Positions 1 through 9,642 of a DNA stretch of 64,000 nucleotides are shown here, piece by piece. Within the stretch, counting starts at the first letter, position 1. Each line of letters opens with the position of its first letter. The position numbers and the translations under genes were made by a program. Under the pieces are notes generated by a model that was given only the letters and a program-made list of their open reading frames with translations, had not been told where the DNA came from and did not search any database. Source of the DNA: Salipiger bermudensis HTCC2601 (GTDB taxonomy: Bacteria; Pseudomonadota; Alphaproteobacteria; Rhodobacterales; Rhodobacteraceae); the NCBI RefSeq assembly GCF_000153725.1, contig NZ_DS022276.1, positions 3,974,849-4,038,848 of the forward strand, in the 5' to 3' direction.

Positions 1-1
1 C

Positions 2-502
2 GCCTTCTACAATATGGGCTTCACGGTGCTGCGCTTCAACTTCCGCGGCGTCGGCCGCAGCCAGGGCGAGTACGACCAGGGCGTGGGCGAGCTGTCGGAT
101 GCCGCCTCGGCGCTCGACTACCTGCAGTCGATGAACAACAACTCCAAGCACTGCTGGGTTGCAGGCTTCTCCTTCGGCGCCTGGATCGGCATGCAGCTGC
201 TGATGCGCCGCCCCGAGATCACCGGCTTCGTCTCGGTCTCGCCGCCGGCCAACATGTACGATTTCTCGTTCCTCGCGCCCTGCCCGGCCTCGGGCCTGAT
301 CATCAACGGCACCGCCGATCGCGTGGCACCGCCCGCTGACACCACGTCGCTGGTGAGCAAGCTCAAGGAGCAGAAGGGCATCACCATCACCCACGAGGAG
401 ATCGAGGGCTCCGGGCACTTCTTTGAAGAGCCGCACATGGAGACCATGATCGACGGTGTGACTGGCTACGTGAAGCGCCGCCTGACCGAAAGCACCCGCT
501 GA
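2..502 (+). CDS. alpha/beta hydrolase (5'-truncated by window edge)
   Basis: C-terminal 166 residues of a small serine hydrolase; the reading frame is open to the window edge, so the true start lies upstream. The nucleophile elbow GFSFGAW, the acid region NGTADRVAPP and the late GSGHFF histidine give a Ser-Asp-His triad in the expected order. A preceding FNFRGVGRSQGEYD stretch matches the oxyanion region of short cytosolic hydrolases of the COG2945 type. The substrate cannot be read from sequence. A 76-aa ORF follows after 13 bp, so the two are probably cotranscribed. Confidence 0.85.
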   Translation, partial: AFYNMGFTVLRFNFRGVGRSQGEYDQGVGELSDAASALDYLQSMNNNSKHCWVAGFSFGAWIGMQLLMRRPEITGFVSVSPPANMYDFSFLAPCPASGLIINGTADRVAPPADTTSLVSKLKEQKGITITHEEIEGSGHFFEEPHMETMIDGVTGYVKRRLTESTR

Positions 503-515
503 GGAGGCTCTGCCG

Positions 516-746
516 ATGTCCCTGACCCAGGAGCTTGCCGACAAGCTGGCCGAAGACACCTTCAAGGTGATGAAGGCCACTGGAGACGAGCGCTTCTACA
601 TGGAAGTGGCCAAGGTCATCGGCGCCTCCTCGACGACGCTCGAGGAGGCCTTCCTCACCTCTGTGCGCGTACGCCTCGCCGAGCAGCGCGCTCGGCGCTT
701 CATCACCGACCGGCTCTCCGAGATCGCCCGCGACAAGGGCGCCTGA
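516..746 (+). CDS. conserved small hypothetical protein, 76 aa
   Basis: Small, charged, probably all-helical protein with no signal peptide, membrane segment or cysteine. A GAGGAGG ribosome site lies 6-12 bases before the ATG, and coding bias matches the neighbours, so I accept it as a gene. It sits 13 bp after the hydrolase and 46 bp before the HD-domain gene, which suggests a three-gene transcript. I do not recognise the family; function unknown. Confidence 0.7.
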   Translation: MSLTQELADKLAEDTFKVMKATGDERFYMEVAKVIGASSTTLEEAFLTSVRVRLAEQRARRFITDRLSEIARDKGA

Positions 747-792
747 ACGGGCCCGCCGGTCGATCCCACCATGACCGACGGAGACCGGCCTG

Positions 793-1386
793 ATGACTCC
801 ATCCCAGAGCGAATCCGCCCGCCTCGACGCCCAGATGGCCTTCCTGATGGAGGCCGACCGGCTCAAGGCGATCACCCGCGCCACCCGCAACCATGACGGC
901 CGGTTCGAGAACTCGGCCGAGCACAGCTGGCACCTCGCACTCTTCGCCTTGGTGCTGGGCGAACACGCGCCCGAAGGCATCTCGGTCGAGCGGGTGATCC
1001 GCATGCTTCTGATCCACGACCTGGTCGAGATCGACGCCGGCGACGTGCCATTCTTCGGCGAGGTCGATGAAGCGGCGAAAACCGCCGAGGAAACCGCAGC
1101 GGCGGAACGGCTCTTCGGGATGCTGCCGCAAGCGCAGGGCGCGGATCTTCTGGCACTCTGGCACGAGTTCGAGGCCAACGAGACGCCGGACGCCCGCTTC
1201 GCCAAGTCGCTCGACCGTTTCCAGCCGCCCAACCTCAACCTCGCGTCCGGTGGCGGCAGCTGGGACGATTACAACGTCACCCATGACGTGTTCGAGGCCC
1301 GCATGGGACCGAAGATCCGCCACGGCGCCCCGGCGCTCTGGGACTGGCTGGCGCCGCGCGTCAAAGCCTTCTTTTCCAGACGCTGA
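793..1386 (+). CDS. HD domain phosphohydrolase (HDDC2/YfbR-like)
   Basis: 197-aa cytoplasmic protein of the HD superfamily. Metal ligands are visible as His44 in SAEHSWH and the His75-Asp76 pair in LLIHDLVEIDAGD, with a later Asp in KSLDRF. Length and spacing match HDDC2/YfbR-type proteins; the characterised members are 5'-deoxynucleotidases acting on nucleoside monophosphates. Here that activity is inferred from family only. A GGAG motif precedes the start. The gene converges on lpdA, with two strong hairpins between the stops. Confidence 0.85.
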   Translation: MTPSQSESARLDAQMAFLMEADRLKAITRATRNHDGRFENSAEHSWHLALFALVLGEHAPEGISVERVIRMLLIHDLVEIDAGDVPFFGEVDEAAKTAEETAAAERLFGMLPQAQGADLLALWHEFEANETPDARFAKSLDRFQPPNLNLASGGGSWDDYNVTHDVFEARMGPKIRHGAPALWDWLAPRVKAFFSRR

Positions 1387-1400
1387 CACAGCACGAAAAA

Positions 1401-1432
1401 GGCCAAGACTTTTCGTCCGAAAAGTCTTGGCC
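1401..1432. terminator. perfect 13-bp hairpin between convergent genes
   Basis: GGCCAAGACTTTT is repeated as its exact reverse complement around a CGTCCG loop, just after the HD-hydrolase stop and before the lpdA stop on the other strand. The A/T-rich inner stem and position suggest a bidirectional terminator. The loop-proximal TTTTCGTCCGAAAA nearly equals the core of the next hairpin. Confidence 0.7.
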
Positions 1433-1453
1433 GGTGGTGTCCTGCGATGCGCG

Positions 1454-1479
1454 AAGATTTTTCGTACGAAAAATCTTCA
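1454..1479. terminator. perfect 26-bp palindrome, second hairpin of a pair
   Basis: The 13-base arms GAAGATTTTTCGT and ACGAAAAATCTTC are exact reverse complements with no loop. It lies 9 bp from the lpdA stop, 21 bp after the first hairpin, and shares its TTTTCGTNCGAAAA core. It probably ends lpdA transcription, but a spacer-free palindrome could also be a protein site. Confidence 0.65.
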
Positions 1480-1488
1480 GCCGCGTCA

Positions 1489-2883
1489 TCAGTAGTGGAT
1501 CGCCCGTCCCCAGGCGTCGAGCACGCTCTCGTGCATCATCTCCGATAGGGTCGGGTGCGGGAAGACCGTGTTCATCAGGTCTTCTTCGGTGGTCTCGAGC
1601 TGGCGGCCCACCACGTAACCCTGGATCAGCTCGGTGACTTCCGCGCCGACCATGTGAGCGCCCAGCAGCGCGCCGGTCTTCTCGTCGAACACGGTCTTGA
1701 CCATGCCCTCGGGCTCGCCGAGCGCGATCGCCTTGCCGTTGCCGATGAACGGGAAGCGGCCCACCTTGATCTTGTAGCCGGCCTCCTTGGCCTGCGCCTC
1801 GGTGAGGCCCACGCTTGCCACCTGCGGGTGGCAATAGGTGCAGCCCGCGATGCTGTCGGGATCGACCGCGTGCGGATGACCTCCGGCGATCAACTCCGCC
1901 ACCATGACACCCTCGTGGCTTGCCTTATGCGCCAGCCACGGCGCGCCGGCCACGTCGCCGATGGCATAGACGCCCTCGATGCCGGTGCGGCAGTGCTTGT
2001 CGGTCACCACGTGGGTGCGCTCGACCTTCACGCCCAGCTCTTCGAGCCCCAGCCCCTCGACGTTGCCGACGATGCCCACGGCGGAGATCACCGTGTCGAA
2101 CTCCTCGGTCGTGGTCTTGCCGTTCTGCTCGATATGCGCGGTGACCTTGCCCTGGCCACGGTCGAGCTTCTTGACCATGGTCTTCTCGCGGATCTTGAGG
2201 CCCTGCTTCTCGAACTGCTTCTTGGCGAATTTCGAGATTTCCTCGTCCTCCACCGGCAGGATTCGGTCCATCACCTCGACCACCGTCGTGTCGGCGCCGA
2301 GCGTGTGGTAGAAGCTGGCGAACTCGATGCCGATGGCGCCCGAGCCGATCACCAGCAGCTTCTTCGGCATGCGCTTGGGCTGCAGCGCCGCCTTGTAGGT
2401 CCAGACCAGATCGCCATCCGCCTCGAGGCCGGGCAGCTCGCGCGCTCGCGCGCCGGTGGCCACGACGATGTTCTTGGCGGTAAGTTCCTCGGTGCCCTTC
2501 TCGGTCTTGACCGAGACCTTGCCCTTGGCGGTAATCGTGGCGTCGCCCATGATCGAGGTCACCTTGTTCTTCTTCAGAAGATGGGTGACGCCCGAGTTGA
2601 GCTGCTTGGCCACGCCGCGCGAGCGCTTGACCACCGCGTCGAGATCGAAGCCGATCTTCTCGGCCGAAAGGCCGTATTCCTTGGCGCGGTGCATGTAGTG
2701 GAAGATCTCGGAAGACCGCAGCAGCGCCTTCGTCGGGATGCAGCCCCAGTTGAGGCAGATGCCCCCCATATGCTCGCGCTCCACGCAGGCCACCTTGAGC
2801 CCGAGCTGGGCGCCGCGGATCGCGGCGACATAGCCGCCCGGTCCCGCGCCAATCACGATCATGTCGAAGCTTTGCGAAGCCAT
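1489..2883 (-). CDS. lpdA: dihydrolipoyl dehydrogenase (E3)
   Basis: 464-aa FAD/NAD disulfide oxidoreductase that reoxidises dihydrolipoamide in 2-oxoacid dehydrogenase complexes. It has an N-terminal FAD motif (IGAGPGG), the redox-active pair in GGICLNWGCIPTKAL, a second dinucleotide motif (VIGSGAIGIEFAS), FAD-binding YAIGDVAG and the C-terminal catalytic HPTLSE. Length is standard. I chose the ATG at 2883 because GGAGAG sits a few bases upstream; an in-frame ATG 21 bases earlier lacks a good site. No E1/E2 genes adjoin it, so its partner complex is not shown here. Confidence 0.97.
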   Translation of the reverse strand: MASQSFDMIVIGAGPGGYVAAIRGAQLGLKVACVEREHMGGICLNWGCIPTKALLRSSEIFHYMHRAKEYGLSAEKIGFDLDAVVKRSRGVAKQLNSGVTHLLKKNKVTSIMGDATITAKGKVSVKTEKGTEELTAKNIVVATGARARELPGLEADGDLVWTYKAALQPKRMPKKLLVIGSGAIGIEFASFYHTLGADTTVVEVMDRILPVEDEEISKFAKKQFEKQGLKIREKTMVKKLDRGQGKVTAHIEQNGKTTTEEFDTVISAVGIVGNVEGLGLEELGVKVERTHVVTDKHCRTGIEGVYAIGDVAGAPWLAHKASHEGVMVAELIAGGHPHAVDPDSIAGCTYCHPQVASVGLTEAQAKEAGYKIKVGRFPFIGNGKAIALGEPEGMVKTVFDEKTGALLGAHMVGAEVTELIQGYVVGRQLETTEEDLMNTVFPHPTLSEMMHESVLDAWGRAIHY

Positions 2884-2913
2884 GGCTCTCTCCGTCCGTG
2901 TCAAATTAGTTTG

Positions 2914-2942
2914 GCATTAAACCATTTCCCGGAATGCTTCAA
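2914..2942 (-). promoter_or_regulatory. candidate sigma-70 promoter of lpdA
   Basis: Reading the minus strand, TTGAAG and TAATGC are 17 bp apart, and the -10 lies about 30 bp before the lpdA start. It falls in a locally AT-rich stretch. Pattern match only. Confidence 0.45.
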
Positions 2943-3012
2943 CGCAAAGCAATCTCGGGCGGCGGGTTTCCTCTCCCTCGCCCCGACTTTGCCCCGGAAA
3001 GGGCAAAGCGAA

Positions 3013-3044
3013 AGGGCCCGTGCGATCACCTTCGCACGGGCCCT
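3013..3044 (-). terminator. terminator after the DUF924 gene
   Basis: A 13-bp perfect stem (AGGGCCCGTGCGA and its complement) with a 6-base loop. On the minus strand it lies 46 bp after the DUF924 stop and is followed by a short T-containing stretch. It separates that gene from lpdA. Confidence 0.7.
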
Positions 3045-3090
3045 GCCGAAATGAAAAGCCTTGATTGTCGGCCGCTAACGGCGCAGTGGA

Positions 3091-3672
3091 TCAGGCCGCC
3101 TCCGCCTGCAGCTTACGGATGGTCGTACCGTAGCCGCCCGCCTCGACATAGGCCTTCTCTGCCGCGGTCGAGGCGCGCTCGAGCGCCGCATTGCGGGTCG
3201 GGAAGCGGCCGAAATCGCGGATCACCTCGCGATGGGCACGGGCGTGAAGCAGGTTCGAGGCCCCGGTCTCGGGCATGCGCTCCTTCATCAGGCGGATGCA
3301 GCGGTCCTGATCGCACAGGTTCTCGGAATGCATCAGCGGCAGGTAGAAGAACTGCCGCGCCGGCTCGTCGATCTTGAGATCCCAGCCGCGCCAGATCGCC
3401 TGCTTCGCCGCCGCCATCGCGATCTCGTCGGAGGCGAAGGCGCGTCCGTCGCCCCGGAACATGTTGCGCGGGAACTGGTCGAGCAGCACGATATAGGCCA
3501 GTGCCCCGCTCGGGTAGGTCAGCCACAGGCCGAACCGGCCCTCCATCGCCGCCTCCCAGGTCTCTTCGAACTGGTCGCGCACGCGGGCGTCAAGTGCCTC
3601 GTCCTGCGCATACCAGCGCTCTTCTCCGACCTCGTCGAGCCAGAATGTCAGTATCTCCTCGGGCCCCTTCAT
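3091..3672 (-). CDS. DUF924 family protein
   Basis: 193-aa soluble helical protein. EILTFWLDEVGEERWY, LDQFPRNMFRG, the FFYLPLMHSE segment and the closing FGRFPTRNAALGR-like segment (here FGRFPTRNAALER) are hallmarks of DUF924 (COG3803), a tetratricopeptide-like family of unknown function. I chose the ATG at 3672 because AAGGAG lies 9 bases upstream and the family normally begins close to this point; the frame stays open for 31 more codons. No functional clue comes from the neighbours. Confidence 0.85.
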   Translation of the reverse strand: MKGPEEILTFWLDEVGEERWYAQDEALDARVRDQFEETWEAAMEGRFGLWLTYPSGALAYIVLLDQFPRNMFRGDGRAFASDEIAMAAAKQAIWRGWDLKIDEPARQFFYLPLMHSENLCDQDRCIRLMKERMPETGASNLLHARAHREVIRDFGRFPTRNAALERASTAAEKAYVEAGGYGTTIRKLQAEAA

Positions 3673-3793
3673 GGCCACATGCTCCTTCTCGCCTCGCCCC
3701 TGTTCGAGCGTCATGTAGAGGTTACATTCCACTTCGAACGGAGCAAAAGTAAAATATTCTGTCAATTACGACATTCCGGCAGTGCGAGGACCC

Positions 3794-5074
3794 TCAGGAG
3801 GCCTCGCGCAGAGCCTCGGCTTCGGCTTCAGCCTCGGCCTCGGCGGTCTCGATCGCCAGTTCCTGCGCCACCGCGACGGCCACCGGAGACGAGCTTGGCG
3901 ACACTGCGGTGTAGGCGCTGGTGTCGTCCACCGAGGGTGCCGCACGCACGGTCATGCGGAAGAAGGCATAGGCGGTGAGGCTCAACAGCAGCACCGCGAT
4001 CAGGGCAAAGTAAGCCCCGGGCCCAAAGACCTGCATGGCGTAACCGGTGATGATCGGGCCGGCGATGGCGCCCACCCCGTTGACGAAGAGAAGGCCGGCC
4101 GAGGCCGCCGCCATGTCGTCATGGTCGAGATAGTCGTTGGTGTAGGCAATCAGCAGCGAATAGAGCGGGTTGGACGCCCCGCCGATCACGAATGCCGCGC
4201 CCAGAAGCACCATGAACTGGCCGGTCATTGCGGTCGCGAACACCGCGGCGACACCGCCCAGCAACGCCACGATGGCGACCAGACGGCGGCGGTCCATCCG
4301 GTCCGAGAGCCAGCCCAGCGGATATTGCGTGACCAGCGCCCCGACATAGAACGAGGCCACGAACATCGAGATCTGGCTCAGCCGCAGCCCGGCCTCGGCG
4401 GCGAACACCGCCGCCATGCCGAACTGCGCGGCAAACACGCCGCCCAGCAGGAAGATGCCGACAAAGCCCAGCGGAGACACGCCGTAGAGCTCACGAAGGC
4501 TCATCCGCTTGGTGGTCGCGAAGGCAGGGGTCGGGCTGACCGAGAGCAGAATCGGCGCAAACGCGATGGAAACCAGCACCGAGGGAATGACGAAGAGCAG
4601 GAAGCCCGAGGGGTCCGGCACCAGCAGCATCGCCTGCGCCGCGATGATGCCCAGCATCTGCACCATCATGTAGGCCGAGAGCGCCTGCCCGCGGCTTTCA
4701 TTCGAGGTCGAGTTGTTGAGCCAGCTTTCGGCGGTGACGTAGACGCCGCAATAGCAGAACCCGATGATCATGCGCTCGATGGTCCAAGCCGCGGGATGCG
4801 GGAAGGACGGGTAGAGGATCAGCACCGCCGAGATGAACGAGCCCAGCGCGGCGAAGACCCGCACGTGCCCGACGCGGCGGATCATCCCCGGCGTCACCAT
4901 CGACGCGATCAGGAAGCCGGCGAAATAGGCCGACATGACCACCGACATCGAGAAGGCCGAGAAGCCCTCGCCGCTGCCGCGCACACCAAGAAGCGAGCCC
5001 TGCAGGCCGTTGCCCAGCATCAGCAGCAACATCCCCAGAAGCAGGGCCCAGGAATGTTTGAACACGTCGAGCAT
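3794..5074 (-). CDS. MFS transporter, YcaD-like
   Basis: 426-aa inner-membrane carrier with about 12 hydrophobic segments. The loop LGWLSDRMDRRR is the MFS A-type signature in the second half, and MSAYFAGFLIAS with RRVGHVRVFA the equivalent in the first. It resembles the YcaD branch, whose substrates are unknown. The ATG at 5074 has AAGGAG 7 bases upstream; the in-frame extension to 5113 has none. The last ~20 residues are an odd acidic run of alternating Glu and Ala encoded by a degenerate GCCTCG/GCTTCG tandem repeat, so the C terminus may vary in length between strains. Confidence 0.88.
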   Translation of the reverse strand: MLDVFKHSWALLLGMLLLMLGNGLQGSLLGVRGSGEGFSAFSMSVVMSAYFAGFLIASMVTPGMIRRVGHVRVFAALGSFISAVLILYPSFPHPAAWTIERMIIGFCYCGVYVTAESWLNNSTSNESRGQALSAYMMVQMLGIIAAQAMLLVPDPSGFLLFVIPSVLVSIAFAPILLSVSPTPAFATTKRMSLRELYGVSPLGFVGIFLLGGVFAAQFGMAAVFAAEAGLRLSQISMFVASFYVGALVTQYPLGWLSDRMDRRRLVAIVALLGGVAAVFATAMTGQFMVLLGAAFVIGGASNPLYSLLIAYTNDYLDHDDMAAASAGLLFVNGVGAIAGPIITGYAMQVFGPGAYFALIAVLLLSLTAYAFFRMTVRAAPSVDDTSAYTAVSPSSSPVAVAVAQELAIETAEAEAEAEAEALREAS

Positions 5075-5183
5075 GGCGGCTCTCCTTGGTGCGTCGTCTT
5101 GCGTCTTGCCCACGCAGTGCGGCGGCGATTCCGTTTCGCCAGAGCCGTGGCATCAGGCACTGCCAAACGCAAGCACAGAGCGC

Positions 5184-6233
5184 CTAAGGAATCAGCAAAG
5201 ATGAATCGCCGTAGGAGAAGAAACGATAGCGCTCCGAGATGGCATGTTCGTAAATGCCCATCATCCGCTCGCGCCCCATCAGCGCCGAGACCAGCATCAT
5301 CAGCGTCGATTTGGGGAGGTGGAAGTTGGTCATCAGCGCATCGGTGACGCGGAACGCGAAGCCCGGATAGATGAAGATATCGGTCACACCCTGCCACGCC
5401 GCGATGGCGCCGCTGTCGCGCGCCGCCGTCTCCAGCAGCCGCAGCGCCGTGGTGCCCACCGGGATCACCCGCCCGCCCGCCGCCTTGGTGGCGGCGATCT
5501 CGGCGGCGGCGCTCTCGCTCACCTCGCCCCACTCTCCGTGCATCTTGTGGGTGGTCACGTCGTCGACCTTGACCGGCAGGAAGGTGCCCGCCCCCACATG
5601 CAGCGTCACCTTGGTGAAAGCGACGCCATGCGCCTCGAGCGCGGCCAGCAGGCCTGCGTCGAAATGCAGGCTGGCGGTGGGCGCGGCCACCGCGCCCGTG
5701 CGCTCGGCCCAGACGGTCTGGTAGTCGGTCTTGTCCTGCGCGTCGGCGGCGCGCTTGGCGGCGATGTAGGGCGGCAGCGGCATGGCGCCCGCCTCGGCCA
5801 GTGCCGCGTCGAAATCCTCGCCCTCGAGATTGAAGCGCAAGAGCCCCTGCCCGTCCTCGCGCGCCTCGAGCGTGGCCGACAGCGCCTCGGAGAACACCAC
5901 CGTCTCGCCTTCGCGCAGCTTCTTCAGCGGCTTGACCAGCGCCGCCCAAAGCCCGCCCGGGCGCGGCTCGAGCAGCGTGATCTCGATCTGCGCCTGCGTC
6001 ACGCCCTGCGCGCTCTCGCGCGTGCGCGCCCCCGAAAGCCGCGCCGGGATCACCTTGGTGTCGTTCAGCACCAGCCGGTCGCCGGGCCGCAGCCATTGCG
6101 TCAGGTCGCGCACCACCGCGTCGGTGATCGTGTCACCCTCGGCCACCAGCAGCCGCGCCGACGAGCGTGGGTTGGCGGGGCGGGTCGCGATCAGCTCATC
6201 GGGCAGATCGAAATCGAAATCGCTCAGGTGCAT
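5184..6233 (-). CDS. queA: S-adenosylmethionine:tRNA ribosyltransferase-isomerase
   Basis: 349-aa cytoplasmic enzyme that transfers and isomerises the ribosyl moiety of SAM to make epoxyqueuosine in t[21 protein letters not shown] at the start, [22 protein letters not shown] and [15 protein letters not shown] are the conserved QueA blocks in order; length is normal. GAGAGG precedes the ATG at 6233; a 22-codon upstream extension looks non-coding. It follows the YhdP-like gene by 25 bp on the same strand. The partner tgt is 11.6 kb away in the same orientation. Confidence 0.97.
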   Translation of the reverse strand: MHLSDFDFDLPDELIATRPANPRSSARLLVAEGDTITDAVVRDLTQWLRPGDRLVLNDTKVIPARLSGARTRESAQGVTQAQIEITLLEPRPGGLWAALVKPLKKLREGETVVFSEALSATLEAREDGQGLLRFNLEGEDFDAALAEAGAMPLPPYIAAKRAADAQDKTDYQTVWAERTGAVAAPTASLHFDAGLLAALEAHGVAFTKVTLHVGAGTFLPVKVDDVTTHKMHGEWGEVSESAAAEIAATKAAGGRVIPVGTTALRLLETAARDSGAIAAWQGVTDIFIYPGFAFRVTDALMTNFHLPKSTLMMLVSALMGRERMMGIYEHAISERYRFFSYGDSSLLIP

Positions 6234-6258
6234 GGGGCCTCTCGGGTCGGGGGTGGTC

Positions 6259-9200
6259 TTACTGGCTGACGCTGGGGGGCGGGCGGCGGAAGATGTCACG
6301 GAAGATGCCCGGGGTGAAGGCCGAAAGCGGGTTCACCGAGACCTGCGGATCGCTGGCCGCGCCGCGCAGGTTGAAGTTGAAGCCGATCAGGCCCTCGCCC
6401 TTGCGGGCAAAGAGCTGGCCGATGCCGTTGAGGATATAGATCGGCGACAGCACGCCCTGCATGTCCATCCGCTTGTCGGCGAGGCTGTAGAACCCGTCCA
6501 TCGAGATCCCCATCGAGGGGCCGATGGCGCTCGACCGGGTCAGCACCACCTGCCGCGGGCTCAGGCGGAAGCGCGCCTCGACCTCGGTGAAATAGATCCC
6601 CGATCCGTTCAGCTCGTCGAGCAGCCCCACCACCGAGATCGCGTCAAGCAGCCCGGTGATGGCGGGCGCGTCCTGCAGCCGGGTCTCGCGGATCACGAGA
6701 TTGCCGTCATAGGTGCCGTCCTGCCCGCGCACTGGCACCAGCGTGAGATCGAAGGTGCCGTCCTTGACGTTGTTGAACACCCCGGCGCCGGCCAGCACGT
6801 CGCCGGCATCGCGGGCGCGGATGCGGATGGCGCTGCCGCCGTTCTGCGGCACCAACGCCCCGTTGATCTCGGCCCGGCCGAGATCGGCGGTGAAATCCCC
6901 GGTCAGCCCGCCGGCATCGCGGAATCGTCCCTCGAAGCCGGTGACCGCGATGCTGTCCGAGACCTGAAGCCGGTCGAGGCTGATCTGCATCGGCCCCGTC
7001 GCCGCGCCCCCGCTTCCGCCACCCTGCCCGAACGGCGCGCTGCGCATGTCGACCCGACCGCCGTTCAGGGTGATCGCCGGCGGCGCCCCGCGCCCCTGCG
7101 CCGTCAGCACCACGGAACTGTCGAGCCAGCCCCCGACCCGCAGCCGCGGCAATTCCAGCCGTCCGAAGCTGCCATCGGGGTTGAGCCGCACCCGCCCCTC
7201 CGCCTCGAGCCCCGCGCCCGACAGCGCCAGCCGCTCGATCTGCACCGGTTGCCCAAGCGCCCCGGTCACCTCGAGCGCGCCGGTCTGCTGCTGCGAGAGT
7301 CGCCAGCCGAGCTGCGGCAGCGACAGGCCCACCCCGGCCAGCGACGAGTTCAGCGCAAAGCGCGGCGTCTCGCCCGGCGCGAGATCGATGCTCAGCGCCG
7401 CGCGTCCCTGCCCCGAGATCGTCCCCGGCGCCAGCGTCAGCCCCAGCGCCTGCGCCACCGGCTCGGACAGCACGATCCCGCCCTCGACCGAGCTGCCGGC
7501 ACCGGGCTCGAGCGATTGCGACCAGCCGCCCTCGAAGGGCACGCCGTCGAAATCCACCGCGCCCGAGATCGTCACCCGGTCATCATCGACCGCCAGCGCC
7601 AGCCGCTCGGCAGCCAGCGTCTTGCCCGCCACCACCTGGTCGCTCGAGACGTCGCTCAGCGTGCCGGTGATGTCGATCGTCATGTCCTCGCGCTTCACGC
7701 CCTTCATCAAGGGCATCAAGATGGTGCCGCCGATCTCGACATCGCCATCTCCCAACGCCACCGGCCTGCGGGCCTTCTGCATGATCTCGAGCTTGGGGCT
7801 GTCGATGTACGAGAGCGCCGCCACCAGAGGACCACGCGCCGAAAGCGTCAACTCGCCGGTGGCGGGCTTCTCGCGCATGTCGCGGATCACGAAGCGGCTT
7901 CCCGCCCCTTCAATCTCTCCGCCCTCGGGCGGGATCACCTTGCCGGCCTCGACGGTGACTGCGAGCCGGTGGTCGTAGATCGTGAGCTGCCCCTCGGCCC
8001 CGGTGAGCCGCGGCAGGTTGCGCGCGTAGGTCAGCTCGCCCCCGGTGATGCGCGCGTCGATATAGGTTTCCGGCTTCTCTCCCGGCGCCTTGCGCACCGA
8101 GAAGATGCCATCCTCGATGCCGCCGGCATGGACGTTGTCGGCCACCCATTTGCGCGGCTTGTCCTGGATCCGTTCCGGCCAGTAGGACAGCAGCGTCTCG
8201 TGATCCATCTGCGCGATCTGTCCGTCGAGCGCCAGCCGCCAGCCCTCGCTCTCGGCGCTCAGCTCGCCGGAAAGCCGCAGTGGCAGGGCCGGGTCGCTGC
8301 TGCGGAAGCGACCAAGCTCGAAGCGGAACGGCGCAAAGCCCAGCCGCCAGTCAAGCTCGGCCCCGTCGAGCGTGAAGGGCGTGTCGAAGATGCCCTCCGC
8401 ATCGGCCTCGAAGCGGCTTACCCGGAACTGGCCGGTCATGCCGTCGGGCCAGCCGGTCTCGGCGCCGTGCAGCACCGCACGCCCGTCCGAGATCACCGTG
8501 CCGACGGCGCTCTGGACGGTGATCTCGTCGAAGCTCAGCGCCTGACTGGCCGGATCATAGGAGAAATAGGTGCGCGCCAGCCCGAACGGGATCGGCTGGG
8601 TGCGGGGGTTGGGCTGCAGAACGCCTGCGCCGATCTGCAGCGTCGCGTTCAGCGCGCCAAGCTCGCCGGTCTCGGTCATGGTGCCGCGCAGCGCCCCCGA
8701 GATCGGTGCCCTGAGGCCGCTTAGCCAGACCAGCGCCGGGCTCTGGGTCGCGATGTCCTGCGCCGGCAGCGCGCTGAGGTTCATGCCGAACTGCGCCGAT
8801 TGCTCACCGATCACGCTCTCCGCGTTGAGCGCCAGCGTCGCCGCGACATCGCCGGCCCCAAGCAACGCCACATCCCCCGCGAGCCGCAGCGTGCCGTCCT
8901 CGCGTGTCAGGCTCAGCCGGCCGCCATCCGCGGTCCAGCCGCGCCCCGCGCGGGCGTCCTCGTAGCGAATGGTCAGCGCCTCGGCCTCGATGCGGCGCAG
9001 GCTGTCGAACCGCGGATCCGACAGCGCCGCGTCGATCTGCGCGATAATCGTCGGGATGTCCGGGGCCTTGGTGTCGGAGGAGAACGCATCGCCAAGCGCC
9101 AGCCCGACCCTGCCCTCCCGGTCGCGGCGCAGGCTCATGCTGGCCCCGGCAAGGCTCACCCGGCCGAGCTGCAGCTCGCCACGCAGCAGCGGCAGCGGAT

Positions 9201-9552
9201 CGAGCCCGGCGCGCAGATCCGCCAGCGTTGCCACCGGCACGCCGTCGCTGGTCTGCAGGTCCACATCCGAAAGCACCACCCGGGCCAGACCGTCCCGCTC
9301 GACCAGAACCGACACGTCGCCGAAATCGATGGTCAGGCCCGGTAGCGCCTCGTCGAGTCGCGCTTCGATGCTCTCTCGCAGCCAGTCCGGGGCCGAAAGG
9401 GGCCGGCCCACCAGCACCAGCGCCGCGCCCCCCGCGATCAGCGCCAGCACCATGACGACCAGGAGCCCCCCGGCCAGCAGGCGCAGGCCGCGACGCCGCT
9501 TGCGCGCCGGCGGCGCGGCAGGTTCCGGCGTCTCGTGGTCCTCTGTGGTCAC
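6259..9552 (-). CDS. YhdP/AsmA-like (DUF3971) protein
   Basis: 1,097-aa protein with a short Arg-rich cytoplasmic N terminus, one membrane anchor (about residues 24-46) and a very long beta-rich periplasmic body. Repeated short strands, the C-terminal [20 protein letters not shown] and a Pro-rich end are typical of the AsmA-like clan, which includes YhdP, TamB and AsmA. These bridge-like proteins move phospholipid toward the outer membrane in E. coli; that role is inferred here. I chose GTG at 9552 because bcp starts divergently at 9643 and the sequence changes character upstream. The ribosome site is weak. queA follows. Confidence 0.85.
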   Translation of the reverse strand: MTTEDHETPEPAAPPARKRRRGLRLLAGGLLVVMVLALIAGGAALVLVGRPLSAPDWLRESIEARLDEALPGLTIDFGDVSVLVERDGLARVVLSDVDLQTSDGVPVATLADLRAGLDPLPLLRGELQLGRVSLAGASMSLRRDREGRVGLALGDAFSSDTKAPDIPTIIAQIDAALSDPRFDSLRRIEAEALTIRYEDARAGRGWTADGGRLSLTREDGTLRLAGDVALLGAGDVAATLALNAESVIGEQSAQFGMNLSALPAQDIATQSPALVWLSGLRAPISGALRGTMTETGELGALNATLQIGAGVLQPNPRTQPIPFGLARTYFSYDPASQALSFDEITVQSAVGTVISDGRAVLHGAETGWPDGMTGQFRVSRFEADAEGIFDTPFTLDGAELDWRLGFAPFRFELGRFRSSDPALPLRLSGELSAESEGWRLALDGQIAQMDHETLLSYWPERIQDKPRKWVADNVHAGGIEDGIFSVRKAPGEKPETYIDARITGGELTYARNLPRLTGAEGQLTIYDHRLAVTVEAGKVIPPEGGEIEGAGSRFVIRDMREKPATGELTLSARGPLVAALSYIDSPKLEIMQKARRPVALGDGDVEIGGTILMPLMKGVKREDMTIDITGTLSDVSSDQVVAGKTLAAERLALAVDDDRVTISGAVDFDGVPFEGGWSQSLEPGAGSSVEGGIVLSEPVAQALGLTLAPGTISGQGRAALSIDLAPGETPRFALNSSLAGVGLSLPQLGWRLSQQQTGALEVTGALGQPVQIERLALSGAGLEAEGRVRLNPDGSFGRLELPRLRVGGWLDSSVVLTAQGRGAPPAITLNGGRVDMRSAPFGQGGGSGGAATGPMQISLDRLQVSDSIAVTGFEGRFRDAGGLTGDFTADLGRAEINGALVPQNGGSAIRIRARDAGDVLAGAGVFNNVKDGTFDLTLVPVRGQDGTYDGNLVIRETRLQDAPAITGLLDAISVVGLLDELNGSGIYFTEVEARFRLSPRQVVLTRSSAIGPSMGISMDGFYSLADKRMDMQGVLSPIYILNGIGQLFARKGEGLIGFNFNLRGAASDPQVSVNPLSAFTPGIFRDIFRRPPPSVSQ

Positions 9553-9642
9553 TGGTGATGCGGCCCGTTGCTTTGCTTTGTGTTCACGGCGTTCTACACC
9601 GAAGGTCAGGAATTGAGAAACAGCAAGACCGGAGCCTTCGAC

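Noticed and set aside
2960..3012. Extra copy of the ~120-bp repeat near 3 kb
   Set aside because: It contains GC-rich stems but none of the ordered hairpins or the GTATTTTTGA core.
5782..8724. 980-codon open frame on the + strand opposite the YhdP-like gene
   Set aside because: Arg/Gly/Ala/His-rich translation without domains, exactly antisense to a gene with clear features; an artefact of high GC and third-position bias.
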